Both the position numbers and the translations under genes were made by a program. A stretch of 64,000 nt of DNA. It comes from Arthrobacter sp. Edens01 (GTDB lineage: Bacteria; Actinomycetota; Actinomycetes; Actinomycetales; Micrococcaceae). The stretch's first letter is position 1. Each line of letters opens with the position of its first letter. This document shows positions 8,048-16,559 of this stretch, piece by piece. Location of the stretch: assembly GCF_001307035.1 (NCBI RefSeq), contig NZ_LKIU01000005.1:978300-1042299 (forward strand), read 5' to 3'. The notes under the pieces were generated by a model. It saw nothing but the letters and a program-made list of their open reading frames with translations, did not search any database and was not told where the DNA came from.

Positions 8048-9231
8048 GGGTTCTGCTTTCCTTCCTGGGTGGCGGGCCGGGTAATGCTGCGGCCTATTAC
8101 TTCACGCATGATTTCAGAGGTCCCGCCAAAGATGGTCAGCAGACGGGCAGCCAGGAAAGCCTGTGCCACGGGGTACTCCATGATGTAACCGTAGCCGCCG
8201 TGCAGCTGCAGGCACCGGTCGGTTACTGACTTGGCCCGTTCGCTCGCCCAAAGTTTCACCTTGGCGGCGGAGACCGCGTCCAGTGCCCCGGAGTTGAAGG
8301 CCTGCACCGCAGAATCAACGTAGGATTCGGTGACTTCAACTTCCGTGAGGATGTCCGCCAGTGCGAAACGCGTGTTCTGGAAGTCGCTGATCCTCGCTCC
8401 GAATGCGCCGCGCTCTGCTGTATAGGCTGCGGTGGCCTCATAGACGGTCCGTGCCACAGCAGAGGACGCAACGGCAATAGCCAGGCGGCCCTGTGGCAGT
8501 TGTCCGGCGGCATATTCGAGCCCACGGCCCTCCTCGCCCACGAGATTCACCTCCGGCACCAGCACATCGTCGAAGTACAGTTCGGCGGTGTCCGAGGCCT
8601 TGAGTCCCATTTTGTCCAGCTGGCGGCCGGTGGTGTAGCCCGCGGTTTTCTCCACCATGAACATGCTGAAGGACTTTGGTCCGCCTCGTCCGGTGCCGCC
8701 GTCGGTCCGTGCAAGTACCAGTGCTGCGTCGCCGCTGATGCCGTTGCCGATGAATGTCTTCTGGCCGTTAAGGATCCAGTTCCCGTCAGCGCTGCGGACC
8801 GCCCTGGTACGGATGCCGCGCAGGTCGCTGCCGGCCCCGGGCTCAGTCCAGGCCACGGAGGTTACTTTGTCCCCGCTGACCATCTGCGGCAGCCAGCGTT
8901 CCTTTAGCTCAGCTGACCCGTAGGCGAGCAGGTGGGGGAGGACCATATCGTCATGGAGATGGAACGCGAGCCCCACTGCAAGGTGGTTTGCGCGGGCGAA
9001 CTCCTCGTCCAGGACAACGCGGTACCGGTAGTCGGGCATGCCTGCACCACCGAACTCTTCGGGGACGGCCAGGCCCAGCAGCCCTTGTTCTCCGGCGGCC
9101 TTCCAGAGACGGCGCGGCATCATGTGCTCGGTTTCCCAGGTGGGGTACCCCGGAGCAACTTCACGGCTGTTGAACTCGCGTGCCAGGTCGCGGAACAGTT
9201 CGTGGTCTTCTTCGAAAAGCGTGCGTTCCAA
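8044..9231 (-). CDS. Acyl-CoA dehydrogenase
   Basis: 395 residues from TTG 9231 (MERTLFEEDHELFRDL), chosen because AAGGAGG lies just upstream; the frame is open further but runs through the adjacent tRNA. Family landmarks: VTSVAWTEPGAGSDLRGI and NGQKTFIGNG (substrate and FAD binding), then LQLHGGYGYIMEYPV with the usual C-terminal FAD-contact region, and IFGGTSEIMREVIGR. It catalyses FAD-dependent alpha,beta-desaturation of an acyl-CoA in fatty-acid or branched-chain degradation; chain-length specificity cannot be read. The last codons overlap the start of def by four bases, an unusual pairing of catabolism with nascent-protein processing. Confidence 0.92.
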   Translation of the reverse strand: MERTLFEEDHELFRDLAREFNSREVAPGYPTWETEHMMPRRLWKAAGEQGLLGLAVPEEFGGAGMPDYRYRVVLDEEFARANHLAVGLAFHLHDDMVLPHLLAYGSAELKERWLPQMVSGDKVTSVAWTEPGAGSDLRGIRTRAVRSADGNWILNGQKTFIGNGISGDAALVLARTDGGTGRGGPKSFSMFMVEKTAGYTTGRQLDKMGLKASDTAELYFDDVLVPEVNLVGEEGRGLEYAAGQLPQGRLAIAVASSAVARTVYEATAAYTAERGAFGARISDFQNTRFALADILTEVEVTESYVDSAVQAFNSGALDAVSAAKVKLWASERAKSVTDRCLQLHGGYGYIMEYPVAQAFLAARLLTIFGGTSEIMREVIGRSITRPATQEGKQNP

Positions 9232-9352
9232 CGCGCCGCCTCCTTGTTCTTGCCTAGGTTCTTTCCTGCCGGCGTTTCGCGGGGACACGTAAAAGGCCGC
9301 CCCGGACAAATCCGAGGCGGCCTTCCTTGAAGCTGTTAACCAGCCTCTTCCG

Positions 9353-9426
9353 GGTGAGTAACGGGGGTTGAACCCGCGACCTCCTGGACCACAACCAGGC
9401 GCTCTGCCAACTGAGCTATACCCACC
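9353..9426 (-). tRNA. tRNA-His (GTG)
   Basis: Cloverleaf on the reverse strand with acceptor GTGGGTA/TACTCAC, anticodon loop TTGTGGT giving anticodon GTG, and T-loop GGTTCAACCC. The extra G at position -1 pairs with C73, as expected for tRNA-His. CCA is not encoded. Confidence 0.96.
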
Positions 9427-9568
9427 ATGTGCACTCAGATTATTTGTTTGCGAAGTCCAGGCGAGTGGTCTTCGCGAACTCATTTATCTGAGGCAGCGGA
9501 TACAAGCTTACACGGTTTTTGGAGTGCTTCTGACACTCTGGTGCCTTAGGCCCCCAAATGTGATGCAG

Positions 9569-10186
9569 CTAACTGTCCGAGGCTGGGCTGCTGATCCGGG
9601 CTGCGATCTTTTTTGCCTCGGCGGAATCGGGTCCGGGGGCGGGTACAAAGATGGCGGCACGGTAGTAGCGCAGCTCGTTGATTGAGTCCTGGATATCACC
9701 CAGCGCACGGTGGCCGCCGTTCTTGGCCGGTGCCTGGAAGTACGCACGGGGGTACCAGCGCCGTGCGAGTTCCTTGATGGTTGAAACGTCGATGATCCGG
9801 TAGTGCAGGTAGTCAATGACTTCAGGCATGTCGCGAGCCAGGAACATCCGGTCTGTCCCCACTGAATTGCCGGCCAGCTGGGCCTTCTTCGGTTCGGGAA
9901 CCCACTTGGTGATGTACTCGATCACCTCTGCTTCGGCTTCTGCCAGCGTCATGCCGCCGGGCAGTTCATCAAGGAGCTTGGAAGTGGTGTGCATCTGGCG
10001 GACGAAGTCGCCCATCTGTTCCAGTGCGGCGTCTTCGGGCTTGATGACGACGTCGACGCCGTCACCGAGGATGTTCAATTCGGAGTCTGTCACCAGCACT
10101 GCGACCTCAATGAGGGCATCAGCGCTGATATCCAGTCCGGTCATTTCGCAGTCGATCCAGACAATGCGTTCGTTAGTTATTGGCAC
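9569..10186 (-). CDS. orn: Oligoribonuclease (DEDDh 3'-5' exonuclease)
   Basis: 205 residues. Exo I motif is IVWIDCEMTGLD with Asp12 and Glu14; the central stretch AQLAGNSVGTDRMFLARDMP is the Orn-specific Exo II region; GGHRALGDIQDSINELRYY carries the final His and Asp of the DEDDh active site. Orn degrades 2-5 nt RNA fragments and in many bacteria hydrolyses pGpG from cyclic-di-GMP turnover. It is transcribed toward the tRNA-His gene. The C-terminal tail is short and Ala/Ser-rich and is probably disordered. Confidence 0.96.
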   Translation of the reverse strand: MPITNERIVWIDCEMTGLDISADALIEVAVLVTDSELNILGDGVDVVIKPEDAALEQMGDFVRQMHTTSKLLDELPGGMTLAEAEAEVIEYITKWVPEPKKAQLAGNSVGTDRMFLARDMPEVIDYLHYRIIDVSTIKELARRWYPRAYFQAPAKNGGHRALGDIQDSINELRYYRAAIFVPAPGPDSAEAKKIAARISSPASDS

Positions 10187-10224
10187 GAGACAAATGTACC
10201 CCTCACCGGTCGGGCGCCGCCGGT

Positions 10225-10866
10225 TCAGAGCTTGGAGTGGCTGCGCTGGCGGCGGTCCTGGCGATCCGGATCCGCAGTCTGAACCGATGCACGGAGGGCA
10301 GGAACGTATGGCTGCACCGGGAGCGAACCGGTTTCAGGCGGGCCAAAAGTGCGGGTCCAGCGGCTTCCGGGGACAGCGGACTCAGTCCGGCGTCCGGTAA
10401 GGAATTCCTGTGCGGCGTCTGGTGCCAGCGGAATGGGCGGGACTTCGGCATGTTGTTTCGCGTTCGTGTCCGGCTGAGGATCCGGAAGGAGGCGGTGTGT
10501 GCCGCCAGCTTCTGCCGCGGGCTCCGAGGACGGAGCCGGGGAGGCGACCGCTGCTTCCGGCGCTGCACTGCGGGAGGCATACCAGGCGCTGACAAAGGCC
10601 GTCAGGAGGAGTCCGGAGGTACCGGCTGTAAATGAAACGGGTATCCCGGCCCAGAGGAGGCAAAGCGCGGTGATGCCGGTCAGGAAAACACCCCAGCCCA
10701 GCAGCTCCGGATTGCGCTGCGCACGTCCTGCCTGCTTCGCGGCGCGTTCTTCGCGCCGCCTGACTTCTGGTTCTGCCCGGTGGCGCCCCACAGCCCATAC
10801 CGCCTTGCCTTGTCCGACCCAACCGGACCAGTCTATGTGAGCCGCAACGCAGTGCCGGTGCAGCAC
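10225..10866 (-). CDS. Uncharacterised membrane protein with Pro/Ala-rich C-terminus
   Basis: About 213 residues if read from GTG 10866; the frame is open to 10986 and other GTG codons are possible, so the start is uncertain. An Arg/Glu-rich N-terminal part (EVRRREERAAKQAGRAQRN) is followed by two closely spaced hydrophobic segments (LLGWGVFLTGITALCLLWAG and a second from about GTSGLLLTAFVSAW), then an acidic, proline-rich tail. I do not recognise the family. It is divergent from mptB with about 200 bp between them and follows orn by about 40 bp in antiparallel terms of position but on the same strand. Confidence 0.55.
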   Translation of the reverse strand: MLHRHCVAAHIDWSGWVGQGKAVWAVGRHRAEPEVRRREERAAKQAGRAQRNPELLGWGVFLTGITALCLLWAGIPVSFTAGTSGLLLTAFVSAWYASRSAAPEAAVASPAPSSEPAAEAGGTHRLLPDPQPDTNAKQHAEVPPIPLAPDAAQEFLTGRRTESAVPGSRWTRTFGPPETGSLPVQPYVPALRASVQTADPDRQDRRQRSHSKL

Positions 10867-11073
10867 GCCGCGGCGTCCCGGAGCGTGTCCATGTCTCGAT
10901 GCTAATATTTGGCCTACTGACGAAGCCGCCGTTGTGGATCCGCCGCCGGAGAGCTGCGCGCGGATTTCGATTGCGGGTGCAGGCATTGCGCGCGCTCATC
11001 CGGGCGCATGCCTATGTGCCCGGCGCCGGTTCGTTGGGACCGCCGCACGAACCAAAGATTGGAACGACCCACG

Positions 11074-12612
11074 ATGACCGCCCAGGTCCCTGCGACCGAG
11101 CCTTCGTCTCCCGAATCGGAGAGCACGAAAACCGACCATCCGAACGTCGCGATCATCCAGGGTTTCATCGGTTCGGTGATGATGCTGGCCGGTTCGCTCG
11201 GCGTGGGATGGCTCTCTCTTTCCTCTTTCGAACTCCGCCGTGTCGAATTCATCATGTGGCTGCGTTTTGAACCCGCGGGTGCGGTCATTTCAGTTCTGCT
11301 GCTCGCCCTGGGCGGGATGCTCCTTGTGCGCTCCTGGCTGCGCTTCGGTCAGCGGATCGGGGACTGGGGGCCGCATTCCAGGCCGTATGTGCTCAAGGCG
11401 ATCCTGGCCTGGGGCGGACCTATGTGCCTGACCCTTCCGCTCTTCAGCCGAGATGTCTTCGCTTACATTGCGCAGGGCCTGGTCATGGTGAGCGGGCTGA
11501 ACCCGTACAAGGACGGCTATTCCCAGATTTCAAACTACCTGCAGCTGGGTGCTGATGATCTTTGGGCACAAAGCCCCACGCCCTACGGCCCGATCTTCCT
11601 CTGGCTCGAAGAGATCGTGGTTCGGATTACGGGCGGCCAGACCGAGTTTTCAATCCTGCTGTTCCGGCTGATCGCGCTGATCGGCGTGGCAATGTGCGTT
11701 TACTACGTGCCCAAGCTGGCCGAACTTCACGGGATCAATCCCAACCGGGCGCTCTGGCTCACTGCAGCCAACCCGCTCTTCCTGACCAACTTCATTGCCA
11801 GCATCCACAACGACGCGCTGATGATCGGGCTGGCCCTCGCGGGACTCTACTATGCTGCAACCAAGCGCGGTGTACTGGGAATCCTGCTGGTCACGCTGTC
11901 CGTGGGGATCAAGCCCATCACGCTGATCTTCCTGCCGTTCATCGGTCTTATGTGGGCAGGCAAGGGTGCTTCCTGGCCGCGCAAGTTCCTGTTCTGGTTC
12001 CTCACGGCAGGGATATCCCTCGGGTTCCTCGCCATTCTCGGCGTCGTCAACGGACTCGGATTTGGCTGGGTCGGCGCTCTGAGCACTCCGGGAAGCGTGT
12101 GGATCTGGTACGCCCCTGTTGGCTTCCTTGGACTTATCGTGGCGACCCTGGGAAATTCGCTGGGGTTGCCCGGCTGGTCCTTCGCGGACTTCGTGCACAC
12201 TATTGGGCGGCTGGCGTCCCTCGCAGTCGTTGCCTGGCTGATGTTCGTGGGGGACTACTCCCGGCTTGTTCGCCGGCTGGCACTGGCCTTCGCCGCGATC
12301 GTCATGCTGGCGCCCATGATCCAGTCCTGGTACGTGGTGTGGCTGATCCCGCTCTTCGCAGTCACCGGCATCCGCAACGACTGGCAGGTCAAGACGCTGT
12401 ACCTGTTCGTGTCCTTCTTTATGGTTTACGCGATCAGCGACCAGCTGGACATCTGGCCGTACTTCGAGTTCAGCCTCAGTGCAGCGCGGCAGATTGCCGC
12501 GGTTACCGCCGTCGCGTTCGCCCTCTACCTGATTTTCCTTGACCCCAAGACCAAGGTGCTCTTCCGCAAGAAGCTTACGGAACCTGTCCCGGGCGAACTG
12601 CGGATTCGCTGA
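11074..12612 (+). CDS. mptB: Polyprenol-phosphomannose-dependent alpha-1,6-mannosyltransferase MptB
   Basis: 512 residues from ATG 11074. Polytopic membrane protein of GT-C type: an N-terminal helix pair, an external loop with QGLVMVSGLNPYKDGY and SPTPYGPIFLWLEE, then ANPLFLTNFIASIHNDALMIG, all typical of MptB. In corynebacteria and mycobacteria MptB uses polyprenyl-phosphate mannose to start the mannan backbone of lipomannan; Micrococcaceae also make lipomannan. The gene overlaps the convergent GT87 gene by 38 bases at its 3' end, so the two related enzymes share their terminal sequence. Upstream ATGs exist (11008) but leave an unlikely N-terminus. Confidence 0.9.
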   Translation: MTAQVPATEPSSPESESTKTDHPNVAIIQGFIGSVMMLAGSLGVGWLSLSSFELRRVEFIMWLRFEPAGAVISVLLLALGGMLLVRSWLRFGQRIGDWGPHSRPYVLKAILAWGGPMCLTLPLFSRDVFAYIAQGLVMVSGLNPYKDGYSQISNYLQLGADDLWAQSPTPYGPIFLWLEEIVVRITGGQTEFSILLFRLIALIGVAMCVYYVPKLAELHGINPNRALWLTAANPLFLTNFIASIHNDALMIGLALAGLYYAATKRGVLGILLVTLSVGIKPITLIFLPFIGLMWAGKGASWPRKFLFWFLTAGISLGFLAILGVVNGLGFGWVGALSTPGSVWIWYAPVGFLGLIVATLGNSLGLPGWSFADFVHTIGRLASLAVVAWLMFVGDYSRLVRRLALAFAAIVMLAPMIQSWYVVWLIPLFAVTGIRNDWQVKTLYLFVSFFMVYAISDQLDIWPYFEFSLSAARQIAAVTAVAFALYLIFLDPKTKVLFRKKLTEPVPGELRIR

Positions 12613-13834
12613 GGGCACCTGCCCGGGCCAGACCCACGATCTTGCCGACCGCCCAGACGAAGAGGGCCATGAGCAGCAGGTTGCGCACGGTCAGCAGCAG
12701 TGCGACCCCGATGTTCAGGTCGTCATAAAGGGCCTCGTAGAACATTGGGTAGACCAGGGTCGTGAGGGCCGCCACGGCTATCATCATGGCCGCGGGCAGC
12801 CGCCAGGCGCGCCCTTCCCAGGCAATGCCAACGGCAACCACAGCGCCAAGCCAGAGCATAAACTGCGGCGAGCCGACCTTGTTGAACACGATGAAGGCTG
12901 CAACGAGGGCCAGGGAGCCGGTGGCCAGCAGGGCACCGGTGTCCGCGCCCCGGCGCAAGGCCCAAATCAGCAGGGCCACGACGGCGACGGCGGCCAGTGC
13001 AAGGAGCGGCGTCATGAGGGCCGCCACCGGCTCGCCCAGGGCACCGCGGACCTCGCGCGTATTAATCACGGTGTCTTCAAAGATGTGCGCATCTGAACGT
13101 CCCAGGATTGCCTGCCACAGGCCGGGAGTGGTGAACGGGGCTTCCAGCTGCATGCCTCGGTCTCCCTGCGCTCCGACGAAGCTCAGCAGGTGCCGAAGGC
13201 CTCCGGCGGCGGTCACGACTGCGGCAATAACTGCGGAAAGTGCCGCACCGGTGATGAGCATGGTCAGGCGGCGCTTTGAAACTGCGAGGACCGCAAGGAT
13301 TACTGCCGCCGGCCAAACCTTCATCCACGTGGCAGCGGAGAGCAGCAGGGAAGCAACCACCGGGCGGGATGCAAGCAGGAGCAGACCCATGATCACCAGC
13401 GGGACGGTGAGTCCGTCAATGCGGCCGACGGCGACCGGCCCGAGCAGGGCGGTGATGCCGAGCCACCAGTAGGCGGCGACGCAGCGCTGGCGGGTTCGCG
13501 GGGCCGTCAGGACGGCAAAGCCTGCAGCATTCAAAGCCGTGAAGATCAGGAACCAGGCGAACTGGTAGGCGCCGTAGCCGAATGCGGATGCCAGCAGCAT
13601 GGGCACCAGCGCGCCGATCGGGTAGACCCAGTCACTGCTGATGCCCTGCCACGCTCCGTCCCGGATTCCTTCGAAGGCCCACTGACGGTAGAACTGGATA
13701 TCGCTGAGAACCTCGCCGGTGAAAATCAGGGGTGAGAGGAGTCCGAAAAAAAGCAGGTGAACGCCGGCGAAGGCCAGCCACAGAGCCTTTGTTTGCATGT
13801 AGCGGGGCTCGGCAGCAACCGGTGAGGACGACAT
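12575..13834 (-). CDS. GT87-type membrane mannosyltransferase
   Basis: 419 residues with about ten hydrophobic helices. The first external loop contains SDIQFYRQWAFEG, resembling the acidic D-x-x-x-Y-xx-W motif of polyprenol-phosphate-mannose-dependent GT-C enzymes (GT87/DUF2029), and a later loop contains NKVGSPQFMLWLG, also characteristic. Such enzymes transfer mannose outside the membrane to lipomannan, PIMs or similar glycolipids. It is convergent with mptB, overlapping by 38 bases, and diverges from the DUF3224 gene. The exact acceptor and linkage cannot be inferred. Confidence 0.82.
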   Translation of the reverse strand: MSSSPVAAEPRYMQTKALWLAFAGVHLLFFGLLSPLIFTGEVLSDIQFYRQWAFEGIRDGAWQGISSDWVYPIGALVPMLLASAFGYGAYQFAWFLIFTALNAAGFAVLTAPRTRQRCVAAYWWLGITALLGPVAVGRIDGLTVPLVIMGLLLLASRPVVASLLLSAATWMKVWPAAVILAVLAVSKRRLTMLITGAALSAVIAAVVTAAGGLRHLLSFVGAQGDRGMQLEAPFTTPGLWQAILGRSDAHIFEDTVINTREVRGALGEPVAALMTPLLALAAVAVVALLIWALRRGADTGALLATGSLALVAAFIVFNKVGSPQFMLWLGAVVAVGIAWEGRAWRLPAAMMIAVAALTTLVYPMFYEALYDDLNIGVALLLTVRNLLLMALFVWAVGKIVGLARAGALSESAVRPGQVP

Positions 13835-13954
13835 GCGAGGTAGTACTCCTTAACAGCGGATTCTGGATGCGCAGGCCGCCGCACCCCAGCGATAAGGGTA
13901 CCTGTGGCGCAACTCCGGCATGCAATCGGAGGCCGAACACGGAATACTGGTGGC

Positions 13955-14431
13955 ATGGCCGACGGAACAGAGCACTCGATCACTGCCGATTTTGAAGTTT
14001 CCTCCTGGGAGCCGACCCCTTATGTAGTGGAGGGGACCAACAGCGAGCTCTCCACCGTTCGTGCGGTCAAGATCTTCGAAGGTCCCGTCACGGGCACGAG
14101 CATTTCCGACCTCCTCCTGGCCGGCAACGCAACAGGGGCCGGCTACGTCGGCAGCGAGGTCTTCGCAGGCAGCGTTGAAGGACGTGAGGGGACCATGGTG
14201 ATACAGCACTGGGGCCTCGCGGAAGGGGAGGCTACGGCGTCGTCCGGCCACATCATTCCGGGCTCGGGAACCGGAGGACTCACGGGAATCTCCGGCGCGG
14301 CGATCTTCTCCCAGACCGAAGACGGGCAGCACCGCGTTGAGCTGCGGGTGTCCTTCCCACAGAATACGGCGGAACAGGATGGTTCCGGGACGGAGCAGCC
14401 TGTCGGCGGACAGGAAGCCGGCTCCCGCTAG
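13955..14431 (+). CDS. DUF3224 domain protein
   Basis: 158 residues from ATG 13955. Sequence shows the all-beta pattern of DUF3224 (allene-oxide-cyclase-like barrel): a start with ADFEVSSWEPTPY, a middle KIFEGPVTGTSISDLLL and later GHIIPGSGTGGLTGISG, where the GTGGLTGI motif is the family hallmark. The function of these small soluble proteins is unknown. The stop codon shares the palindrome CTAG (14428-14431) with the stop of the convergent M50 protease. The last 25 residues are Glu/Gln/Gly-rich and look disordered. Confidence 0.85.
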   Translation: MADGTEHSITADFEVSSWEPTPYVVEGTNSELSTVRAVKIFEGPVTGTSISDLLLAGNATGAGYVGSEVFAGSVEGREGTMVIQHWGLAEGEATASSGHIIPGSGTGGLTGISGAAIFSQTEDGQHRVELRVSFPQNTAEQDGSGTEQPVGGQEAGSR

Positions 14432-15180
14432 CCTGCCAGCCAGCCCGGCAGGGAAAATGCCGGAGCGAGCAACCGGAACGCAGTGGCAGTGCATGCACCT
14501 ATCACCCCGGCGAACAGCCCGAGCCACACGACAGACGGCACGCCCGAGCGCTGGGCCAGGATCCAGGCATCCGAAGACTGCAGCGATCTGCGGCGCCGGG
14601 TGTGGACGGTGACCACGTTGAGCCAGTCCCGGACAGCACCGACCAGCAGGGCGATTCCAAGGGAAGCAACGACGGAGGCCGCAAAGGTGGCCGGAACAAA
14701 CCAGAGCAGCAGCACCGCTGTTACTGCGCAGCCGCCTGCTATCGCCGCCCCCTGTAGATTCCGGATGAACACCAGCGCTGCCGCCAGGACAAGTACACCC
14801 CCTGAGAGGGCGGCAGACGCCCAGCCGGTCTGGGCTGCCCAAATAAGCACCAAGCCAGTCAGGGCCGGAACGGGATAGCCCCAGAACCCGGCCCAGAGGG
14901 CGCCGAACCCGCCACGCCCGAGGCTTTTCATCTGCCCCGAGTGGTCGAACCGCAGTTCAATGCCTGAAATTCGATGGCCGACCAGCAGTGCGGCGAAGGC
15001 ATGTCCGAGTTCGTGGACAAACGTGACGAAAAGTCCAAACCACCGCCATGTTTGCCGGGGCACCGCCAGCAGCACCGCGGCAGCCGTAACAGCCACCAGC
15101 AGCCAGGGGTCTGCCTCCAGGCCACCGGTGCGGCTGAATCCGGACGTGATCCTGTCCCAGAAGCTGACAGCCCAGGTCAA
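14428..15180 (-). CDS. M50-family membrane metalloprotease (M50B type), candidate site-2 protease
   Basis: 250 residues from TTG 15180, which overlaps the TGA of the anti-sigma gene (TTGA, 15177-15180). The zinc motif is FVHELGHAFAALLVG (His56, Glu57, His60) inside a hydrophobic helix, followed by RISGIELRF; a possible third ligand is Asp in QSSDAWILAQ near the C-terminus. About six membrane segments. M50 proteases cleave substrates within the membrane; site-2 proteases release anti-sigma-bound sigma factors. Coupling to the anti-sigma gene makes the anti-sigma factor the natural candidate substrate, an inference. Earlier starts would lie within the anti-sigma frame. Confidence 0.82.
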   Translation of the reverse strand: MTWAVSFWDRITSGFSRTGGLEADPWLLVAVTAAAVLLAVPRQTWRWFGLFVTFVHELGHAFAALLVGHRISGIELRFDHSGQMKSLGRGGFGALWAGFWGYPVPALTGLVLIWAAQTGWASAALSGGVLVLAAALVFIRNLQGAAIAGGCAVTAVLLLWFVPATFAASVVASLGIALLVGAVRDWLNVVTVHTRRRRSLQSSDAWILAQRSGVPSVVWLGLFAGVIGACTATAFRLLAPAFSLPGWLAG

Positions 15181-15941
15181 AGGTCCAGCTGACCCCTCAG
15201 GATCGAATTTCCTGAGTGCTCGGGGTTGCCGTCGTGTGGTTCGTCGGAAATATCCACGATTGGGTAAGCGCTGAGGTCTAACCCGTCCGGGATTCTCAGG
15301 CGCGCCTCGGTGCCGTCCATCTCGCCGAGGCTCACCATGGACGTGATATCCGGTGAGATCAGCCAGACTTCCCGGTAGCCCTCTGCATCGGCACTGCTGG
15401 AGGTGATGACGAGTTCGCGTTCGCCGTCGGGCAGGAGGTCCACGGTGGCGGTACCCTCGTCGCTGTAGGAGGGCAGGGGAGCCAGCGGAACCGAAGCAAT
15501 GACCTCCGGTGCGGGCTCCAAATTGCGCACAACACCCCAGGTCGCTGCTCCCGCGACAACGGCTGCTGCGGCTGCCGCGGCGAGCCATTTTGCTCCGCTG
15601 CGGCGGCGGCGCCGTTCATCTGCGAGGGAAACGGGCTGCGACGTATCAGTGGAAGAGGCCCTCGGACCCGCGCCCGCAGCCGGTTCCTGTCCCCGTGCGT
15701 TTTCCAGCGGATCGCGTCGCAGCGCAGGGTCAAGGTTGAGTGCTTGATGGATCCCGGCCCAGACCGCGGGGGGAGGAACTGACCCCTCCGGAGCGCTGCT
15801 GCGGCCGGCCCGTACAACCCGGCCATAGGCACTGATTTCACTGCGGCACTGTTCACATGACTCAAGGTGCGCCGATTCTTCGGCGGCAGGTTCCTCACCG
15901 AGGGCCAGGAGAGCCAATGCATCATCGTGCAGGTGCTGCAT
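15177..15941 (-). CDS. RskA-family anti-sigma factor
   Basis: 254 residues. The N-terminus carries the zinc-anti-sigma pattern H-x3-C-x2-C (HLESCEQC, about 27-34). A basic stretch (ERRRRRSGAKW) precedes a single membrane helix (WLAAAAAAAVVAGAATWGVV, about 118-137). The outer domain (SVPLAPLPSYSDEG to the end) matches the RskA C-terminal domain with GYREVWLISPD and DLSAYPIVDISDEP. It should hold the adjacent sigma factor at the membrane. Its ATG lies within the end of the sigma gene (20-base overlap) and its stop overlaps the start of the M50 gene, so three products are coupled. Confidence 0.92.
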   Translation of the reverse strand: MQHLHDDALALLALGEEPAAEESAHLESCEQCRSEISAYGRVVRAGRSSAPEGSVPPPAVWAGIHQALNLDPALRRDPLENARGQEPAAGAGPRASSTDTSQPVSLADERRRRRSGAKWLAAAAAAAVVAGAATWGVVRNLEPAPEVIASVPLAPLPSYSDEGTATVDLLPDGERELVITSSSADAEGYREVWLISPDITSMVSLGEMDGTEARLRIPDGLDLSAYPIVDISDEPHDGNPEHSGNSILRGQLDL

Positions 15942-16491
15942 CGCTTACCTCCAATCTTTGCCTCAGTTGAATAAGTCCCCGGCGGATGTGGCTCTTGACC
16001 GTTCCCAGCGGCAGGCTCAGCTGTTCCGATATCTGCTGGTGGGTCATGTCCTCATGGAAGGCCAGGCGGAGAATCGAATGCTGAGGTTCGCCCAGGCGGG
16101 TGAGCTCCGCATCCAGAACCACTTTGTCTGCCACGCCTTCCTGGTCAGGTCCCCGTGTTTCGTCCCGCTCGCTTCGTGCGGCGGCGCCTTCGAGGACGTC
16201 TTCCTCACGGATCCGGGACGAGGTCATTGTTGAAGCAACGTTCCGAGCGATGCCCACCAGCCATGCTGCGAGGGTTGAACGCTCCGGCGAATAGGTCTCG
16301 CGGTACCGCCAGGCACGGATAAAAACTTCCTGCACGGCGTCGTCTGCAGCCCCGGGATCTATGAGGCGCCGCAGCGACATCGTCCGGACCAGCGGAGCGA
16401 AGCGGCGGTATGCCTCGGCAAGGGCTGCCTCCTCACCTGCGGCGAAAGCCTGGTCGAGGCCGTCGTCCCGCTCGGGGGCACCGGATGACAT
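15922..16491 (-). CDS. ECF sigma factor, SigK-like
   Basis: 189 residues. Region 2: LAEAYRRFAPLVRTMSLR, DAVQEVFIRAW and STLAAWLVGIARNVA. Region 4: LRLAFHEDMTHQQISEQL followed by LPLGTVKSHIRRGLIQLRQ, a helix-turn-helix for the -35 element. Pairing with an RskA-type anti-sigma factor downstream is the arrangement of the sigK/rskA operon in mycobacteria, where the regulon includes secreted fasciclin-domain proteins. Here the likely targets are the neighbouring sortase and DUF4397 surface protein, an inference. No autoregulatory promoter match could be identified with confidence upstream. Confidence 0.93.
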   Translation of the reverse strand: MSSGAPERDDGLDQAFAAGEEAALAEAYRRFAPLVRTMSLRRLIDPGAADDAVQEVFIRAWRYRETYSPERSTLAAWLVGIARNVASTMTSSRIREEDVLEGAAARSERDETRGPDQEGVADKVVLDAELTRLGEPQHSILRLAFHEDMTHQQISEQLSLPLGTVKSHIRRGLIQLRQRLEVSDAAPAR

Positions 16492-16559
16492 CGGGGGAGT
16501 ACTCCTGCCGTTGGCCTGCTGACGTGCGGCGCGGGGGGTAGCCCGCGTGCGGATTTTCC

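Noticed and set aside
9232-9483. Longer N-terminus for the acyl-CoA dehydrogenase
   Set aside because: The extra codons run through the tRNA-His gene. The TTG with an AAGGAGG site at 9231 gives the normal family length.
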